Shown: positions 11,160 through 21,412, counted from the first letter of the stretch. The stretch: DNA of 64,000 nt from Oegoconia quadripuncta (GCA_949316235.1 OX438743.1:36611242-36675241), one strand, 5' to 3'. Notes: generated from the sequence alone by a model not told the origin. Program-made: numbers and translations.

Positions 11160-11290
11160 CTTTGTTAGGAGAGCAAACCAATTGTTGTTGTTACTCTGTA
11201 AACACATTTAGGTTGCCATTCTAACAAACCAGTTATTGCTACCCTACCAATAGTTGCTGCCGCTTCAGGACGTGCGTATATCATGACATG
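11160..11290. repeat. Diverged partial copy of the foldback arm that follows
   Basis: GTTGCCATTCTAACAAACCA and the CGCTTCAGGACGTGCGTATA stretch parallel GTTTGCCATTCAACGAACCA and CCCTTCAGGCCGTATGTATA at 11413-11475, in the same order and orientation. It is probably an older relative of the foldback element at 11291. Confidence 0.6.
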
Positions 11291-11513
11291 ATTGCGAGAG
11301 CAAATTCTTTTTTTATATTCTGGATTACCTGTGTTAATTGTTTAGAAAATTAAGTTACTTGTGTAAAATTAATAAGTATATAAGTTGCAACTCTATGTAA
11401 ACACTGCATTCAGTTTGCCATTCAACGAACCAGTTATTCATTACCCTATTAACCCCTTCAGGCCGTATGTATATCACGTAGGTCATACATAAGTTCATCG
11501 TGCGTAGTTTAAC

Positions 11514-11593
11514 GTTCATCGTACATTCAACTACATATTACTTACACAATGTTGTTCATCGTACATTCAACTACATATTACTTACACATTGTA
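11514..11593. repeat. 40-bp tandem pair in the foldback loop
   Basis: GTTCATCGTACATTCAACTA begins at 11514 and 11554; the two 40-bp copies are nearly identical and fill most of the loop. Confidence 0.88.
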
Positions 11594-11724
11594 CGCTACG
11601 CACGATGAACTTATGTATGACCTACGTGATATACATACGGCCTGAAGGGGTTGATAGCGTAATGAATAACTGGTTCGTTGAATGGCAAACTGAATGCAGT
11701 GTTTACATAGAGTTGCAACTTATA

Positions 11725-11987
11725 CAGGGTGTAACGGTTAAGTGTAGTCATATTTTAAGGGCTTGTTCTACCCATCAATACGAACAACTTTTACTATGGG
11801 GGCAACTTCGAAATCGCGAAAAAAAAATCAGCTGTTTCATACATTGCATCGGGAGGTTATTGAAATTTTCTATGGAACAGCTGATTTTTTTTTCGCGATT
11901 TCGAAGTTGCCCCCATAGTAAAAGTTGTTCGTATTGATGGGTAGAACAAGCCCTTAAAATATGACTACACTTAACCGTTACACGGTG
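11725..11987. mobile_element. Inner foldback MITE with TA duplication
   Basis: Starts CAGGGTGTAACGG and ends CCGTTACACGGTG, flanked by TA at 11723-11724 and 11988-11989. Arms 11725-11836 and 11876-11987 are 112 bp each and almost perfectly complementary, around a 39-bp loop. The CAGGG terminus and TA target fit a non-autonomous mariner-type element. It inserted into the right arm of the outer foldback, so it is younger. Confidence 0.9.
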
Positions 11988-12077
11988 TATACTTATTAAT
12001 TTTACACAAGTAACTTAATTTTCTAAACAATTAACACAGGTAATCCAGAATATAAAAAAAGAATTTGCTCTCGCAAT

Positions 12078-12703
12078 AGTGGGAGGGGGGTTTAACAGAT
12101 ATTAAATAAAACATTGACTTAAATAATAATTATGTGCCCACCCGTGGTAAAACGCGCGCCGTGACCAACCGCCATGCAAGTGTGACTTGAACTAAATACG
12201 TAGTTGCGCATACGACAAAATACAGCTCCCCCCGCTGTACCCCGCACCGCGCGCCACGTTGTAAAATTCTTTACGTTTACTTTGTTGCATCTCAGAGTTG
12301 TACCAACCTCAAAATAAATATGTCAAAGCCTTTAATTTGAAATTTGTCAATTTTGAACAATGTTATACTTTAATAAATTCACATATTTCTTGTTGTGACC
12401 GTAACAATAAAATATTGTCAGATTGTTTTCGTAGAATTTTGTCAATTTCGAACAAATTAACTTTAAAAACTTTACAAAGTATTATTGTGATCGTAACAAT
12501 AAAGTTTAGTTAATTTAAATTTGGCAAAAGTGAAGTTGTTTATTCCACAAAAGTGAATCGGACAATAAAAAGATTGTGTTTATACTCAAATTAACTTGAA
12601 TACATTGATAAAGTTTTTTGTGACACAAACAATAAAAAATCTACAACGCTAATATTGTGCTTTGTGAGCCAAATTTTCTAAGAGTGTAGTTATAAAAAAG
12701 TAA
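12078..12703. other. Non-coding DNA with recurrent TTATTGT/ACAATAA motifs
   Basis: 12160-12260 is moderately GC-rich. From 12390 to 12640 short interrupted palindromes recur (TTGTTGTGACCGTAACAATA, TTATTGTGATCGTAACAATA, TTGTGACACAAACAATAAA). No gene seen. Confidence 0.5.
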
Positions 12704-13381
12704 ATAGGTAGGGAAGATATTGACATATTTGTACGAGGCGAAAAATTGGACCTTGTAGACACTACTGTCTTTTTAGGACTGACATTGGATGCTAAGCTTC
12801 AGTGGGGGCCTCATATTGAGAAACTAGCGAAAAAGCTTGCTTCTGCTGCGTATGCAGTCAAAAAAATCAGAAATTTAACAGACGTTCATACCGCAAGACT
12901 GGTTTACTTTAGCTATTTCCACAGTTTGATGTCATATGGCATATTGTTGTGGGGAAACGCTGCTGACATACTACATATGATTTTTGTTCTGCAGAAGCGT
13001 GCTATTCGTGCCATTTATAAATTAGGACCTAGAGAGTCTCTTAGAGATAAGTTTAAGGAAATTAATATCTTAACAATGGCATCTCAATACATTTATGAGA
13101 ATTTGTTATATGCAAAAAAAAATATAACCTTATTCGCTAAAAATAGTGATAGGCACAATGTTAATACAAGGAATAAGAACCAGTTATCTATTTATGTTAG
13201 CCGACTTCACAAAGTTAGTAAATCCTTCAAAGGGCAATGTATACGCTTTTATAATAAGGTTCCAGTAGACTTTCAAAATATGCCTTTAAATAAATTTAAA
13301 GCAATCATAAAACAGAAATTATTAACAAAAGGCTATTATAAAATCACTGACTATTTGAATGATAAGCAAGCATGGACATAG
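12704..13381 (+). pseudogene. C-terminal part of LINE reverse transcriptase (ORF2)
   Basis: About 225 residues remain. The start matches the end of the RT thumb (TTVFLGLTLDAKLQW), followed by the family-typical LVYFSYFHSLMSYGILLWG, FVLQKRAIRAIYKLG, LRDKFKEINILT and SKSFKGQCIRFYNKVP. The endonuclease, the palm with its YxDD box and the start codon are missing, so it cannot act. No internal stop or frameshift is seen in what is left, so the insertion is not very old. The clade (Jockey versus CR1) is not settled from this fragment. Confidence 0.9.
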
Positions 13382-13429
13382 CTGTCTAATCATATAATTA
13401 TCAAATCGCAACCTATAATCTGTTTAAAA

Positions 13430-13487
13430 GAGCAACCCTAGAGTTTCTTGCTCGTTCTTCTCTGGGGAGTCAGCTTTGTGAATGAGC
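13430..13487 (+). other. Predicted RNA stem in the LINE 3' UTR
   Basis: GCTCGTTC (13450) pairs with GAATGAGC (13480). Upstream GAGCAA (13430) could alternatively pair with TTGCTC (13448). The stem is kept in related tails, including a compensated C-G to T-A change at 44035/44066. LINE reverse transcriptases commonly recognise 3' hairpins, so this is a likely recognition structure. Confidence 0.6.
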
Positions 13488-13949
13488 AGTAAATTTAAAC
13501 TATAATGTAATATTAATATTAATAGTGACGTTTTCAAGTGATAATTTTATCCTATGAAATAAAAATATTTTGATTTTGATTTTGATTCCTTATCATCAAC
13601 AGCGTCCACGTCTCCACTGTTGGGGCACAGCCTCCTAGCACTGGGAGAGGGTATGAGCCATAAACCAAAACGCGGGCATAGGATTTCTATCAGACTACTG
13701 GCCACCTGACAGTCAGTGTGCTTAAGCGGCCTACAGGGGCGCTTGTAGGCCACCGACTTGGCTTAACGATTATCTTTAATATATTCCGGAACCGACGTGC
13801 CCTCCGATGCACGGAAACACTGGTATTAAAATGACACTAGTGGTCATCCATCCAAGGACTGACCGCGCCAAGCATTAGGTACTTAACTTCGCTAATCGAA
13901 ATCAAATAACAAATGCGACTGCGCACGAGTACTTCCTTATAAGTTAATT

Positions 13950-14175
13950 AAATATCTTTGCACATACACACAGCGCCATCTAGTTCCACACTAAGTAACT
14001 GGGCTTGTAATTACGAATACCAGCCGCTTGATATACTACACAAACACATTTGTAAATAAGTACATACTATACTTATATAAATGAAATGTCCGACATATGC
14101 CCATAGCAGGATTAGAATCCGCGACCATTTAGCATAGCAGTCAGAGTGTCTAACCGCTGCACCAAACATGTCGTT
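13950..14175 (-). mobile_element. SINE-1, full-length, tRNA-derived
   Basis: On the minus strand: A-box-like TGGTGCAGCGGTTAG, B-box-like GGATTCTAATCCTGC, then a body ending ACTAGATGGCGCTGTGTGTA and AAAGATATTT. The B-box is mutated in this copy. Same family as 23415, 24441, 28785, 33328, 53408 and 62718. Confidence 0.85.
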
Positions 14176-14224
14176 AAAATCATATTTTATTAAATATTGC
14201 AATTAACATACTCATTCAATAACA

Positions 14225-14370
14225 AAACGTTTTTGGGGTTTCGCAGCCAAATAGCAAAAACGGAACCTATTCCTGGACGTTTGGTACTACCTACATGGTT
14301 GACATTCGGCAGGCACCTCTGACCACCCCTCTTGAGATAAAGATCGTGATTGTATGTATGTACATATGTA
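14225..14370. repeat. Dispersed lepidopteran-type repeat (GTAGCCAAAT / AAAACGGAAC)
   Basis: GGGTTTCGCAGCCAAATAGC followed by AAAAACGGAACC, related to 25380-25475 (CCGTAGCCAAATTGTGAAAA, then CGGAATCC). I know this motif as very common in moth and butterfly genomes; the parent element is not identified here. Confidence 0.55.
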
Positions 14371-16034
14371 AAACTGGTTTGTATAATATTTTACAATAAT
14401 ATTATCAAATACAAAGTTATTTTTGCGGTCGGTCAAATGCGCAGTAGGTAGGTATTGGATAATCGAAGGTATGCAGTTAGTACGAAACCTTAAATTTTGC
14501 GTTAACTGACGTTTAAGTACCTATACTTGAACGTTTTTTTTCTAGTTCATGATTGGATTTATCCACATGATATCAGCAAATATAGTGGGAAGGGAACCCT
14601 GTGTATTCATTAACAATTATTCTTTTCAACGACATCCTGTAGCTCGCCATCAGCAAAATTGCACGAAAGTATACCAAACCGGGCATTTAGGAATTTGCTA
14701 TGGTTAATCAAGACGGAATTTAAATTGCGCTTGATTTCGGTTATGGAAGGTTATAATTATTGTAGGAACCTAATGCAATCTCTTGAACTCGGGCCTCGAA
14801 ACTTAATATCTTTTAACAGGCTTTTATTTAACTTGCAATGTTCGTATGTAAATTGCCCGTTTCCAAATTTGCAAGTCAAATTAGAATTATTTTGCTGTGT
14901 ACCAAAGAAGCTAAAATTTTGCATAGTCGTTCAGTTCTGATGACAATACATTTATATGATAGACATGAACTGATGCTGCAGCCAGGATTGTCTCCCCAAG
15001 TTATCTCCTCTACTGTTAAAAGCACGGATACGCATACATGGTTAGAGCAGAATAATGATAATCATGATGGAGTATTAAGAGCTTGTTTTTAAAGTATTAT
15101 GTAGAACTTATTTAAAATTAATTCATTAAAATTTTTCGTTTTAAAATGTTTTTAACGGCGGCATAAGGTATGAACCCCTCGGTGTGAAGACGAACTTTCA
15201 CGGACATTGAACTGCTCGTAGACCCAATAGAAGTTTTAATGTTATAACGGCTATAGGTATTCAGTGTCCGCGAAAGTGTTATATAATATGTTTAGTTATT
15301 TACGTCTTATGAGTATGACATATTTTCATACGGAATTTGAAATTAATGATTTTCGTATTTGTTCCTTCACTTGTGCCAAAAGCCGTTCCCTCGTGCCATA
15401 CTTCAAAATTGTAGGTCAACGGAATTTTGATGATCTGACAGTGAATGAGACTTTTAGTATGAAACGTATCTTTTTATTGTATTACATTAAAAACTTAAAT
15501 TTTTCCCAACAGCTTTAGGGCGTAAACCTCTGTATATTAATTTTAACTTGATAACTTAAAAATGTTGTCAATAAATATGTTATGACACGAGTCCTACTGG
15601 CATTCGGCCGTCTTTTTTTTTCATTTTATAGTGACTACAGAAACAACCGTTTACTGGCCGTGGTCCGATCGCCGAGTTCTACTGATCGTTCCATGTGTAA
15701 TTTTTTTTGCCTGTGATTCATCAATCGGACCATACTCAAAAACTTTTTATTTTTTAATTAGAAGACATTTTAATATTATACAACAGTATATGATACTATT
15801 TATTACAATACCAAAACAAGATAACATAAACGTAGTTAACTCGACATGAAATCCAACTAGCACGGGTCTCCTTATCGCCCAAATGATCGTCTATCCTCTA
15901 ATCCCCTTCTTGTGACTCTTAAATTTTGGCATTTTATGAAATCGTTCTACATATATAAACATTATTAAAGATCATATATTTTTTCATGATTGAATAGATA
16001 CGATTAACCACAATCTAAGCTGTTCGACAGTATA
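14371..16034. other. Unassigned DNA
   Basis: No supported gene; several frames of 60-90 codons lack motifs. A small imperfect inverted repeat, TTTCACGGACATTGA (about 15194) with TCAGTGTCCGCGAAA (about 15260), may be a decayed MITE. Confidence 0.45.
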
Positions 16035-16380
16035 TTAAGGCCGGGTATTCCCACATAAACACGTTTTTGAATTTATTTTTGAAGTAGTAAACAGTGAAAT
16101 TAAAATCTACGAAAATTTATTTATATTGTTGAGGATATATTCTAGGGAATGTATCCGATGGAAACACGATTTGATAAAGTTGGCTCGATAGAATTAATTC
16201 ACAAAGTTGCCTCTTTTCCTGTCATTTTATCTTCTATTTTCGATGTTATTCTTATAATAAATGATTTTATATTACGAATCATTTACTAAAATAAAGTTTA
16301 TAGATAACTCGAGGGATTACTCCCGATCGATTTTTTTTATATCATCTTCTAATTTTTTTATCGATTATTCAAGTGATTTT

Positions 16381-16460
16381 CGATCCACGCGGCACTCGCC
16401 AGTGTCTCGCGAGACCTTGCCGAGGTAGGACCTGTTCCAAATTTTGCGCGGTCGCGACCC
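16381..16460 (+). promoter_or_regulatory. GC-rich promoter-like block with TCTCGCGAGA
   Basis: The palindrome TCTCGCGAGA (16405-16414) lies between CACGCGGCACTCGCC and GCGCGGTCGCGACCC in otherwise AT-rich DNA, about 220 bp upstream of the first ATG of the spliced gene. This palindrome is a known promoter element in animals. The transcription start is inferred, not visible. Confidence 0.45.
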
Positions 16461-16634
16461 TTCTGTTGTGTAAATTCGTCGAATTATAAAGTACTTTTTT
16501 GTGTCATATTTATATTGTGATTTATTGAACTAATAATATTAGTAGGTAGTTAACATTCTTAAGTTTTTTTTGTGTGTATAATAGTTTTATTTTGTGTATA
16601 AAGTATTTAATTGCAAGATAAAAATTCTGTGAAA

Positions 16635-17845
16635 ATGGGAAATAAAAAAAAAATAAAAAAACCAAACAATCGCTGACGAAGAAGAAAAACATTGCTAAGA
16701 AAATATGGTAAGTTTTATTTCTTTTGCATTTATAATATTAGTATGGATTCAACATCATCCGTAACTCCTGACCACAGTATACATCTATATCAGTAGTTTC
16801 TACGAGTCTTAACAGTAAATATTATGTTATAATCAGTTTCTACAATTTAGTCTCTCGTTTATTGATAAAGTTCATGTCTCGTCACGTCATGATGAGCAAT
16901 ACCTACAATAAAATTAGTAAAGATACAATGCGTTCACAATAGGATTAAATGCTACACATAACGAAAAATGAGGACTGAGGTGTGCGGGGAGCATTGACGC
17001 GAGCTTGCCGGTGGGTTTCCGGTCAGTGCATGGAGGCCAGCCAATCACAATGCGCGAGTCGTGCGTGCCCTATAGTGTTGGAACGAGTTGCTAGTGAGGG
17101 GACGTACCATTACATTACTGTTTCCCTTTCACTTACCTATCTTAATTGTTTTAGCTTTAAATGATTTTGTAATTATGATGTTTTTTTTAATAATTACATA
17201 ATTTATTGTTTCAGTTCTAAAGTAACACGAAATAAGAAAGGCTTATTTCTACAAACAAATAGCACAGAAGCACAGTAAGTATTGTCTTTGTTTTCTTGAC
17301 AATCTCTATCCTGACCATAGAGTAAATAGTACATACCTACATATTATGTTAACTCAGATGCATAGAAGTAGGTACCTAGTATTAAAATGGTGTGTGCAAT
17401 ATCACACAAACTTGTTTTAAATTTAAGAGTATAAAGTGATGCATTTAAGTAAACATGTTTGTAATAAACGATTAAATAATAATAATAACATACTTAGATT
17501 TACCTGCTCAATTTTGCAATTTAATGAAGTCGTTTCTTTTTTCAGACAACCTTGTGACGATGCCTCTAACAGGTCTGAAGAATCTTTAATAACATTAAAG
17601 CCTGTTGATTTGCAACCTTCTGCTACTAAGTAAGTTAATTTTTTGTTGTCTTTCAGTGACATAAACATTATACAAATCAAAAATTATTTGTTTTGTATAG
17701 ATATATGTATTTTTTACATATCTGTTGAAGGAAGAATTATTATTTCAGGACATGGATATCGCCAACTGATGTACATTTACAAGATATTCCTATATCTTCG
17801 TCATCTGCGCCAGAACCAGTTGCTGATTTAGATCAGCCCTTATAG
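16635..17845 (+). CDS. Four-exon gene for a small lysine-rich protein, frame broken in exon 1
   Basis: Exons: ..16707, 17215-17274, 17546-17629 and 17749-17845 (stop TAG 17843-17845). Donors are GTAAGT, GTAAGT and GTAAGT; acceptors are TTGTTTCAG, TTTTTTCAG and TTATTTCAG. All three introns split a codon after its second base and the frame stays open across every junction, which random DNA would rarely do. The product would be about 104 residues: a basic start (TKQSLTKKKNIAKKI, then CSKVTRNKKG), then an acidic, Ser/Pro-rich tail ending SSSSAPEPVADLDQPL. The only nearby ATG (16635, MGNKKK) is out of frame by one base with the rest of exon 1 because of a ten-A run (16644-16653); as read it gives 13 residues and stops at 16674. 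A sequencing or allelic indel, slippage on the A run, or true inactivation could explain this. I do not recognise the family; it may be the N-terminal part of a transposon gene. Confidence 0.62.
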
Positions 17846-17868
17846 TTAACGTCTATTTAATAGTGTGT

Positions 17869-18260
17869 GTTTTTTTTTATGAGATAGGGCAGCAAACTGC
17901 GGGTCACCTGATGGAAAGTAACACCGCCGCCCATGGACATCTGCAACACGAGAAGGGTCGCAGATGCGTTGCCGGCCTTTGAGGTTGCTCACCCCAGAAT
18001 ACGTAGGGCAGCCTGAGCGACGCTCATGGAGGTATTTTCCAGCACGAAGCGTGCTGGTATCCTCCTGGGGTCTTCTTCAAATACCGCTACTATTCTGAGG
18101 GGAGACTGGGTTGGGCTTCCGGCGCCCTCGCATACCGGGCGAAGCGCAGTGGCAAAATGCCGCTACTCAAACGTCGGTCTTCTGCGTGAGGGTGGTACTT
18201 CACCGATCGAGCCGACTCATTCATGCTGCGAGCTAAAAAAATAGCTTGCAGCGTGGCTCT
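17869..18260 (-). mobile_element. A-tailed dispersed repeat (LINE/SINE 3' end), 390 bp
   Basis: On the minus strand it ends CCATGGGCGGCGGTG...CATCAGGTGACCCGC and a poly(A) run (T at 17869-17878). The body shares CAGGCTGCCCTACGTATTCT and AAGGCCGGCAACGCATCTG with the copy at 33948-34169; a third short copy lies at 24599. It sits 25 bp past the stop codon of the spliced gene and is a later insertion into the TTAA element. The far end contains a small stem-loop (AGCTA...TAGCT, 18231-18246). Confidence 0.8.
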
Positions 18261-18267
18261 ACCTCTT

Positions 18268-18375
18268 CAGTACTGGATGAGTTTTTTTACCGTAAAGAAA
18301 AAAATAGAAAGTAGGTAAGTGAAATAGAAAGTATTGGCTTAGGTAGTTTATTTATTTTTTTCAAAACCATCTTGG
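18268..18375. repeat. Dispersed repeat shared with 29255-29345 (inverted)
   Basis: The reverse complement carries TACTTTCTATTTCACTTACC and TTACGGTAAAAAAACTCATC, matching 29284-29340 with a few indels. It is associated with Lep1-like Helitron pieces at both loci. Confidence 0.6.
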
Positions 18376-18711
18376 AATAAAGCGTTAATTGTGTAAAGCT
18401 GATGATATACAATCGGCACATGGCACACGCCAGTTAAATTTAGAGGAGTTTTAAAATAATTTTGATACTATAGCATCAGAAGACCGACAAAGGAGCCGCG
18501 CAACGATATGTCGCAACGAAAAATCAACTTTAACGCAAATAACTCACAGTACATTTCGAATGTAATGTATGTGATTATCATTGTTCAATTTGGATTGCGG
18601 TCAGTGATGGATAGTGAAAATACCAATAGCCAGTTGTTTGATATTGTGATCATTTAGGATAATGTTAAATGATTATAATGTAATTTTATTATAATTATAT
18701 TTTATAATCAA

Positions 18712-18790
18712 TACTAATATTATAAATGCGAAAGTAACTCTGTCGTTTATCTGTTACCTTTTTACGCCTAAACCAATTAAGTAAGGAAAT
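18712..18790 (+). mobile_element. Lep1-like Helitron, 5' fragment
   Basis: TACTAATATTATAAATGCGA, then TTACCTTTTTACGCCTAAACC. This is the standard left end of Lep1-type non-autonomous Helitrons. The 3' hairpin and CTAG end are absent. Confidence 0.7.
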
Positions 18791-19105
18791 AAATTATTAA
18801 TGGCTTACCTCATTTACTTACGAAACTCTAAAACATCCTACTATAAACAAAGTATCATAAAAAATGCATTTCTACAGTCGAATAAAATTGTCCTACTGAT
18901 TAATTCTATACTATGTCGCTGGCGAGGACATGCGAGTACCTACTGCCGCTGCGTGTCGTCGCGAAGTATATTTCGCGCGCGCATCCGGGTTAGCGTTAAA
19001 TGCCTACTGTTGCAGGAATACCCGGCCTTAAACCTAACTCTACCATTCTATTGATGAACTCTACTTTTGGTTAAATATATAATTAGATATTGTTCGCTTG
19101 TACGT

Positions 19106-19402
19106 TTTATTTATGAACAACGGGTTAGCGCTTGACCTCAATTACACCAGCCCCAGAATTCTAAATGGTTCGATACGAAATCGAATATCGGCTGTCCAGT
19201 CATATAGAAATACGGGCCCTGATGTCCAGTGAAGATGAAGCGGAAAGTGGAAGCGCGTTCACTCGGAACCCCCAACTCATCAACGAGACTGACTATCTCA
19301 TCTCCAACAGCCTGAACACAATGATGCCATCAACATTCCTGCTTGGCGGCAGATTTATCTAAGATGGTGACCAAGCGGAAATTTAAAAACGCCCTAATCA
19401 CC
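19106..19402 (-). mobile_element. SINE-2, 5'-truncated, with internal insertion
   Basis: Minus-strand copy: tail ACGGGTTAGCGCTTGACCTC, then about 65 bp of foreign sequence (19151-19217), then GATGTCCAGTGAAGATGAAG through CTTGGCGGCAGATTTATCTA. The tRNA-like head is missing. Confidence 0.75.
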
Positions 19403-21234
19403 ATAGGTACGTAAGAAAGCAGAGATGTCCATTGGTAAGTTTGGATAAGCAAGTTATTATTCGAATTTCGAACATAGCAACAGAACAGCAGAAGCGCGTG
19501 TGTCCTTGACACTCGCAGCGGACAAAAACTATCGGCCGCAGTTTTCGGCCAGCGGCGCCGGTGGTGGGTGTGTTTCACGCACACACGCACAAGCGATACT
19601 GGCACACCAAAGAATAAAATTATAACAGACGGCTAGTCTCGTTTAATAGATTACAACTGCCATTCAATAATGGCCACTTGTTAAACTTGGATAACTCTGG
19701 ATTATTTCAAATCTGGTTCTTGTTTCAGGAGTACTTAGGCAATTCTAATTACACAGCAGCTATTCAAGTCATAACATCTAGTAATCTCGACATTTCTTGT
19801 ATTTATTAATTAATCGACGATATATAGAGTCAGTTATAGAGGTGTTCCAAAAGGGCACAGTCAGCTTCAATTGTGCCATTCTGAATATCCTCAAATAGAA
19901 GGTATAGGATTTCGAAGATGGAAATGTTTACAGAGATCCCACACATATTTATTGTAAGAGGTACGCAGTCACGTGCAATCCCGTATATGTGAACTGGGAT
20001 CATATTTCTCTGTAACTGACTATACATAATGTAAATAGAAGACTCAGGCTGGATGTTATCAACTAAATCAAGCCTTAATCTGAATTGATTGTGACGATAT
20101 AGGTAACTAACTAAATTTAAGTAATATTCTCTTAAAACTCGTATCTCTAAGAAAATATAACATCTTCTATTTTTGGACTATCACGCGCGTGAAGGGAGTG
20201 TTCCCGCCCGTTTATTGTCGTCATTTCGGCCATTCGCATTAACCGTTTCCCTTTTTATTCGTAGACGGCTAAGTAGAGCCTGCCTGCCTACCTATTTCTC
20301 GAGTCTAACCCCCAAGGTTAGACTCCAGAAATAGACTTCTTCAGGTCTCAAGTGAATAAAAATCTAAAATATGGCTCATAATAAAAAAATCACTTGTTCA
20401 GTGTGGACAGATAACAGTAATACATACAGAAAAATGTTGTTCAAAGAACAAAATGGAGGAAAGTGTATTCATATTTAATAGACACACGGCTGTATAGGTT
20501 TAACCAAGTAAAATACAAGGAAGTGGTAAATCACTAATGAAACCCATAAAATAAACAAAAGGTACGTCACTTCTGTCATTTTACCATCTTTGCTTGGATA
20601 TGTTCTTTATATTATAATAGGTATACCTGTGTGCCTATATTCACGAATAAGGAACAAAGGAAGTTTGGCAACGCGCGCATTGTTCACTTGGTTTTCACGT
20701 CTGTCATTTTGAAGACGAAATGTAGGTATTGCGATACAAAATTGGTTCCTCCTTTAATGAATTAGTTTCTTATTTTAAGTGTTGGCTGGTTGGTTTCATG
20801 CCCATAGACAGATAAAGCATTTATTTGTTACTTCGTTACAAATACATTCAACTGTAAATTACAATACAACTGTAAATTGGTACCTACATATAGGTAGAAA
20901 CGTATTACAATATCAATATTATAATAACATGTACAAAATGTAGGTACAAAATGTGGTAAGTACTTATTCTGTTCTATTCAGACATTATAATTTAAAAAGG
21001 TTTCAAATTTCAATTCAAAAAGCTTTTATATCGTTAACTTAATTAGTTCTACCAATTACAAATGTACTCAGCATTGATGATAGAAGACAAGTTTGATTTA
21101 GAATTATCTTCTAATGATATAATAATAAAAAAAATTATGATAAATGAAAAAACAGTTAACATCATTTATACTGGGAGAGCGAAGTGTGTTTAAGTATATT
21201 ATTTTTAAAAATTTTATGTCAACCGTCAAAAATA
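19403..21234. other. Unassigned DNA
   Basis: No supported gene. 19490-19600 is GC-richer (GTTTTCGGCCAGCGGCGCCG) with a short ACACAC stretch. A strong hairpin lies at 20292-20334. Confidence 0.45.
20292..20334. other. 19-bp stem, 5-bp loop hairpin
   Basis: CTATTTCTCGAGTCTAACC is followed by CCCAA and GGTTAGACTCCAGAAATAG: 19 pairs with one mismatch. Weaker pairing may extend outward (GAGCCTG upstream with CAGGTCTC downstream). It could be a decayed foldback element or a small-RNA precursor; nothing else supports either. Confidence 0.7.
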
Positions 21235-21327
21235 TCATTATCGTGGATTAACATATAGGATATTTTTTTTGCTGAACCGATTTTGATAAAATCTTCCACG
21301 CGAACGAAGTCGCGGGCGGAAAGCTAG
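21235..21327 (+). mobile_element. Lep1-like Helitron, 3' end
   Basis: GGATTAACATATAGGATATT, TGCTGAACCGATTTTGATAA, then the terminal hairpin CGCGAACGAAGTCGCG and the end GGCGGAAAGCTAG (CTAG 21324-21327). Closely parallels the full copy at 48805-48997. Confidence 0.8.
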
Positions 21328-21356
21328 AGTTATCTAGAAATTTGTCATACCTATGT

Positions 21357-21412
21357 TTCATCATTATGACATCAGTCACTGGACGTCCACTGTTGAACAT
21401 GAGCTTCTTTTC
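21357..21412 (-). mobile_element. RTE-like LINE 3' tail fragment
   Basis: CATCATTATGACATCAGTCA followed by CTGGACGTCCACTGTTGAAC is the minus-strand form of the RTE tail CAGTGGACGTC...ATGATGATG seen at 53320-53385. Confidence 0.65.

Larger units (their letters stand above)
11291..12077. mobile_element. Large foldback MITE, 217-bp arms, split by a second MITE
   Basis: The left arm 11291-11507 (ATTGCGAGAGCAAATTC...) is the near-perfect reverse complement of 11596-11724 plus 11988-12077. After removing the inserted element and one TA, the right arm is also 217 bp. The loop 11508-11595 holds a 40-bp tandem repeat. No transposase. Reading frames across this palindrome are artefacts of the symmetry. 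No clear target duplication is visible at the outer ends. Confidence 0.9.
12704..13587 (+). mobile_element. Jockey/CR1-like LINE, 5'-truncated 3' end
   Basis: The open frame is entered directly after a stop at 12701, which marks the approximate 5' truncation. After the frame stop at 13379-13381 come about 200 bp of 3' UTR with a stem (13450-13457 with 13480-13487), then AATAAAAATATTTTGATTTTG with a short GATTTT tandem tail. Five further truncated copies or relatives of this tail occur at 25193, 33467, 37144, 38873 and 44004. Confidence 0.88.
16039..19027. mobile_element. TTAA-flanked 3-kb DNA element carrying an intron-containing gene
   Basis: GGCCGGGTATTCC at 16039 is the exact reverse complement of GGAATACCCGGCC ending at 19027, and each end is abutted by TTAA (16035-16038, 19028-19031). 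TTAA duplications with short TIRs are known for piggyBac and Kolobok superfamilies. Inside are a GC-rich promoter-like block, a four-exon gene (16635-17845), an A-tailed repeat insertion (17869-18260) and a Helitron 5' piece (18712-18790). No transposase domain is visible, so this may be a non-autonomous derivative or an element that captured a gene. A chance 13-bp match with TTAA on both sides is unlikely. Confidence 0.7.

Noticed and set aside
11500..11937. A 145-codon plus-strand reading frame
   Set aside because: It runs through the loop and arms of two nested palindromic elements. Its sequence is dictated by inverted repeats and it has no protein-family features.
16982..17164. 60-codon frame inside the first intron of the spliced gene
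   Set aside because: It lies wholly within an intron with good splice sites on both sides and lacks family features.
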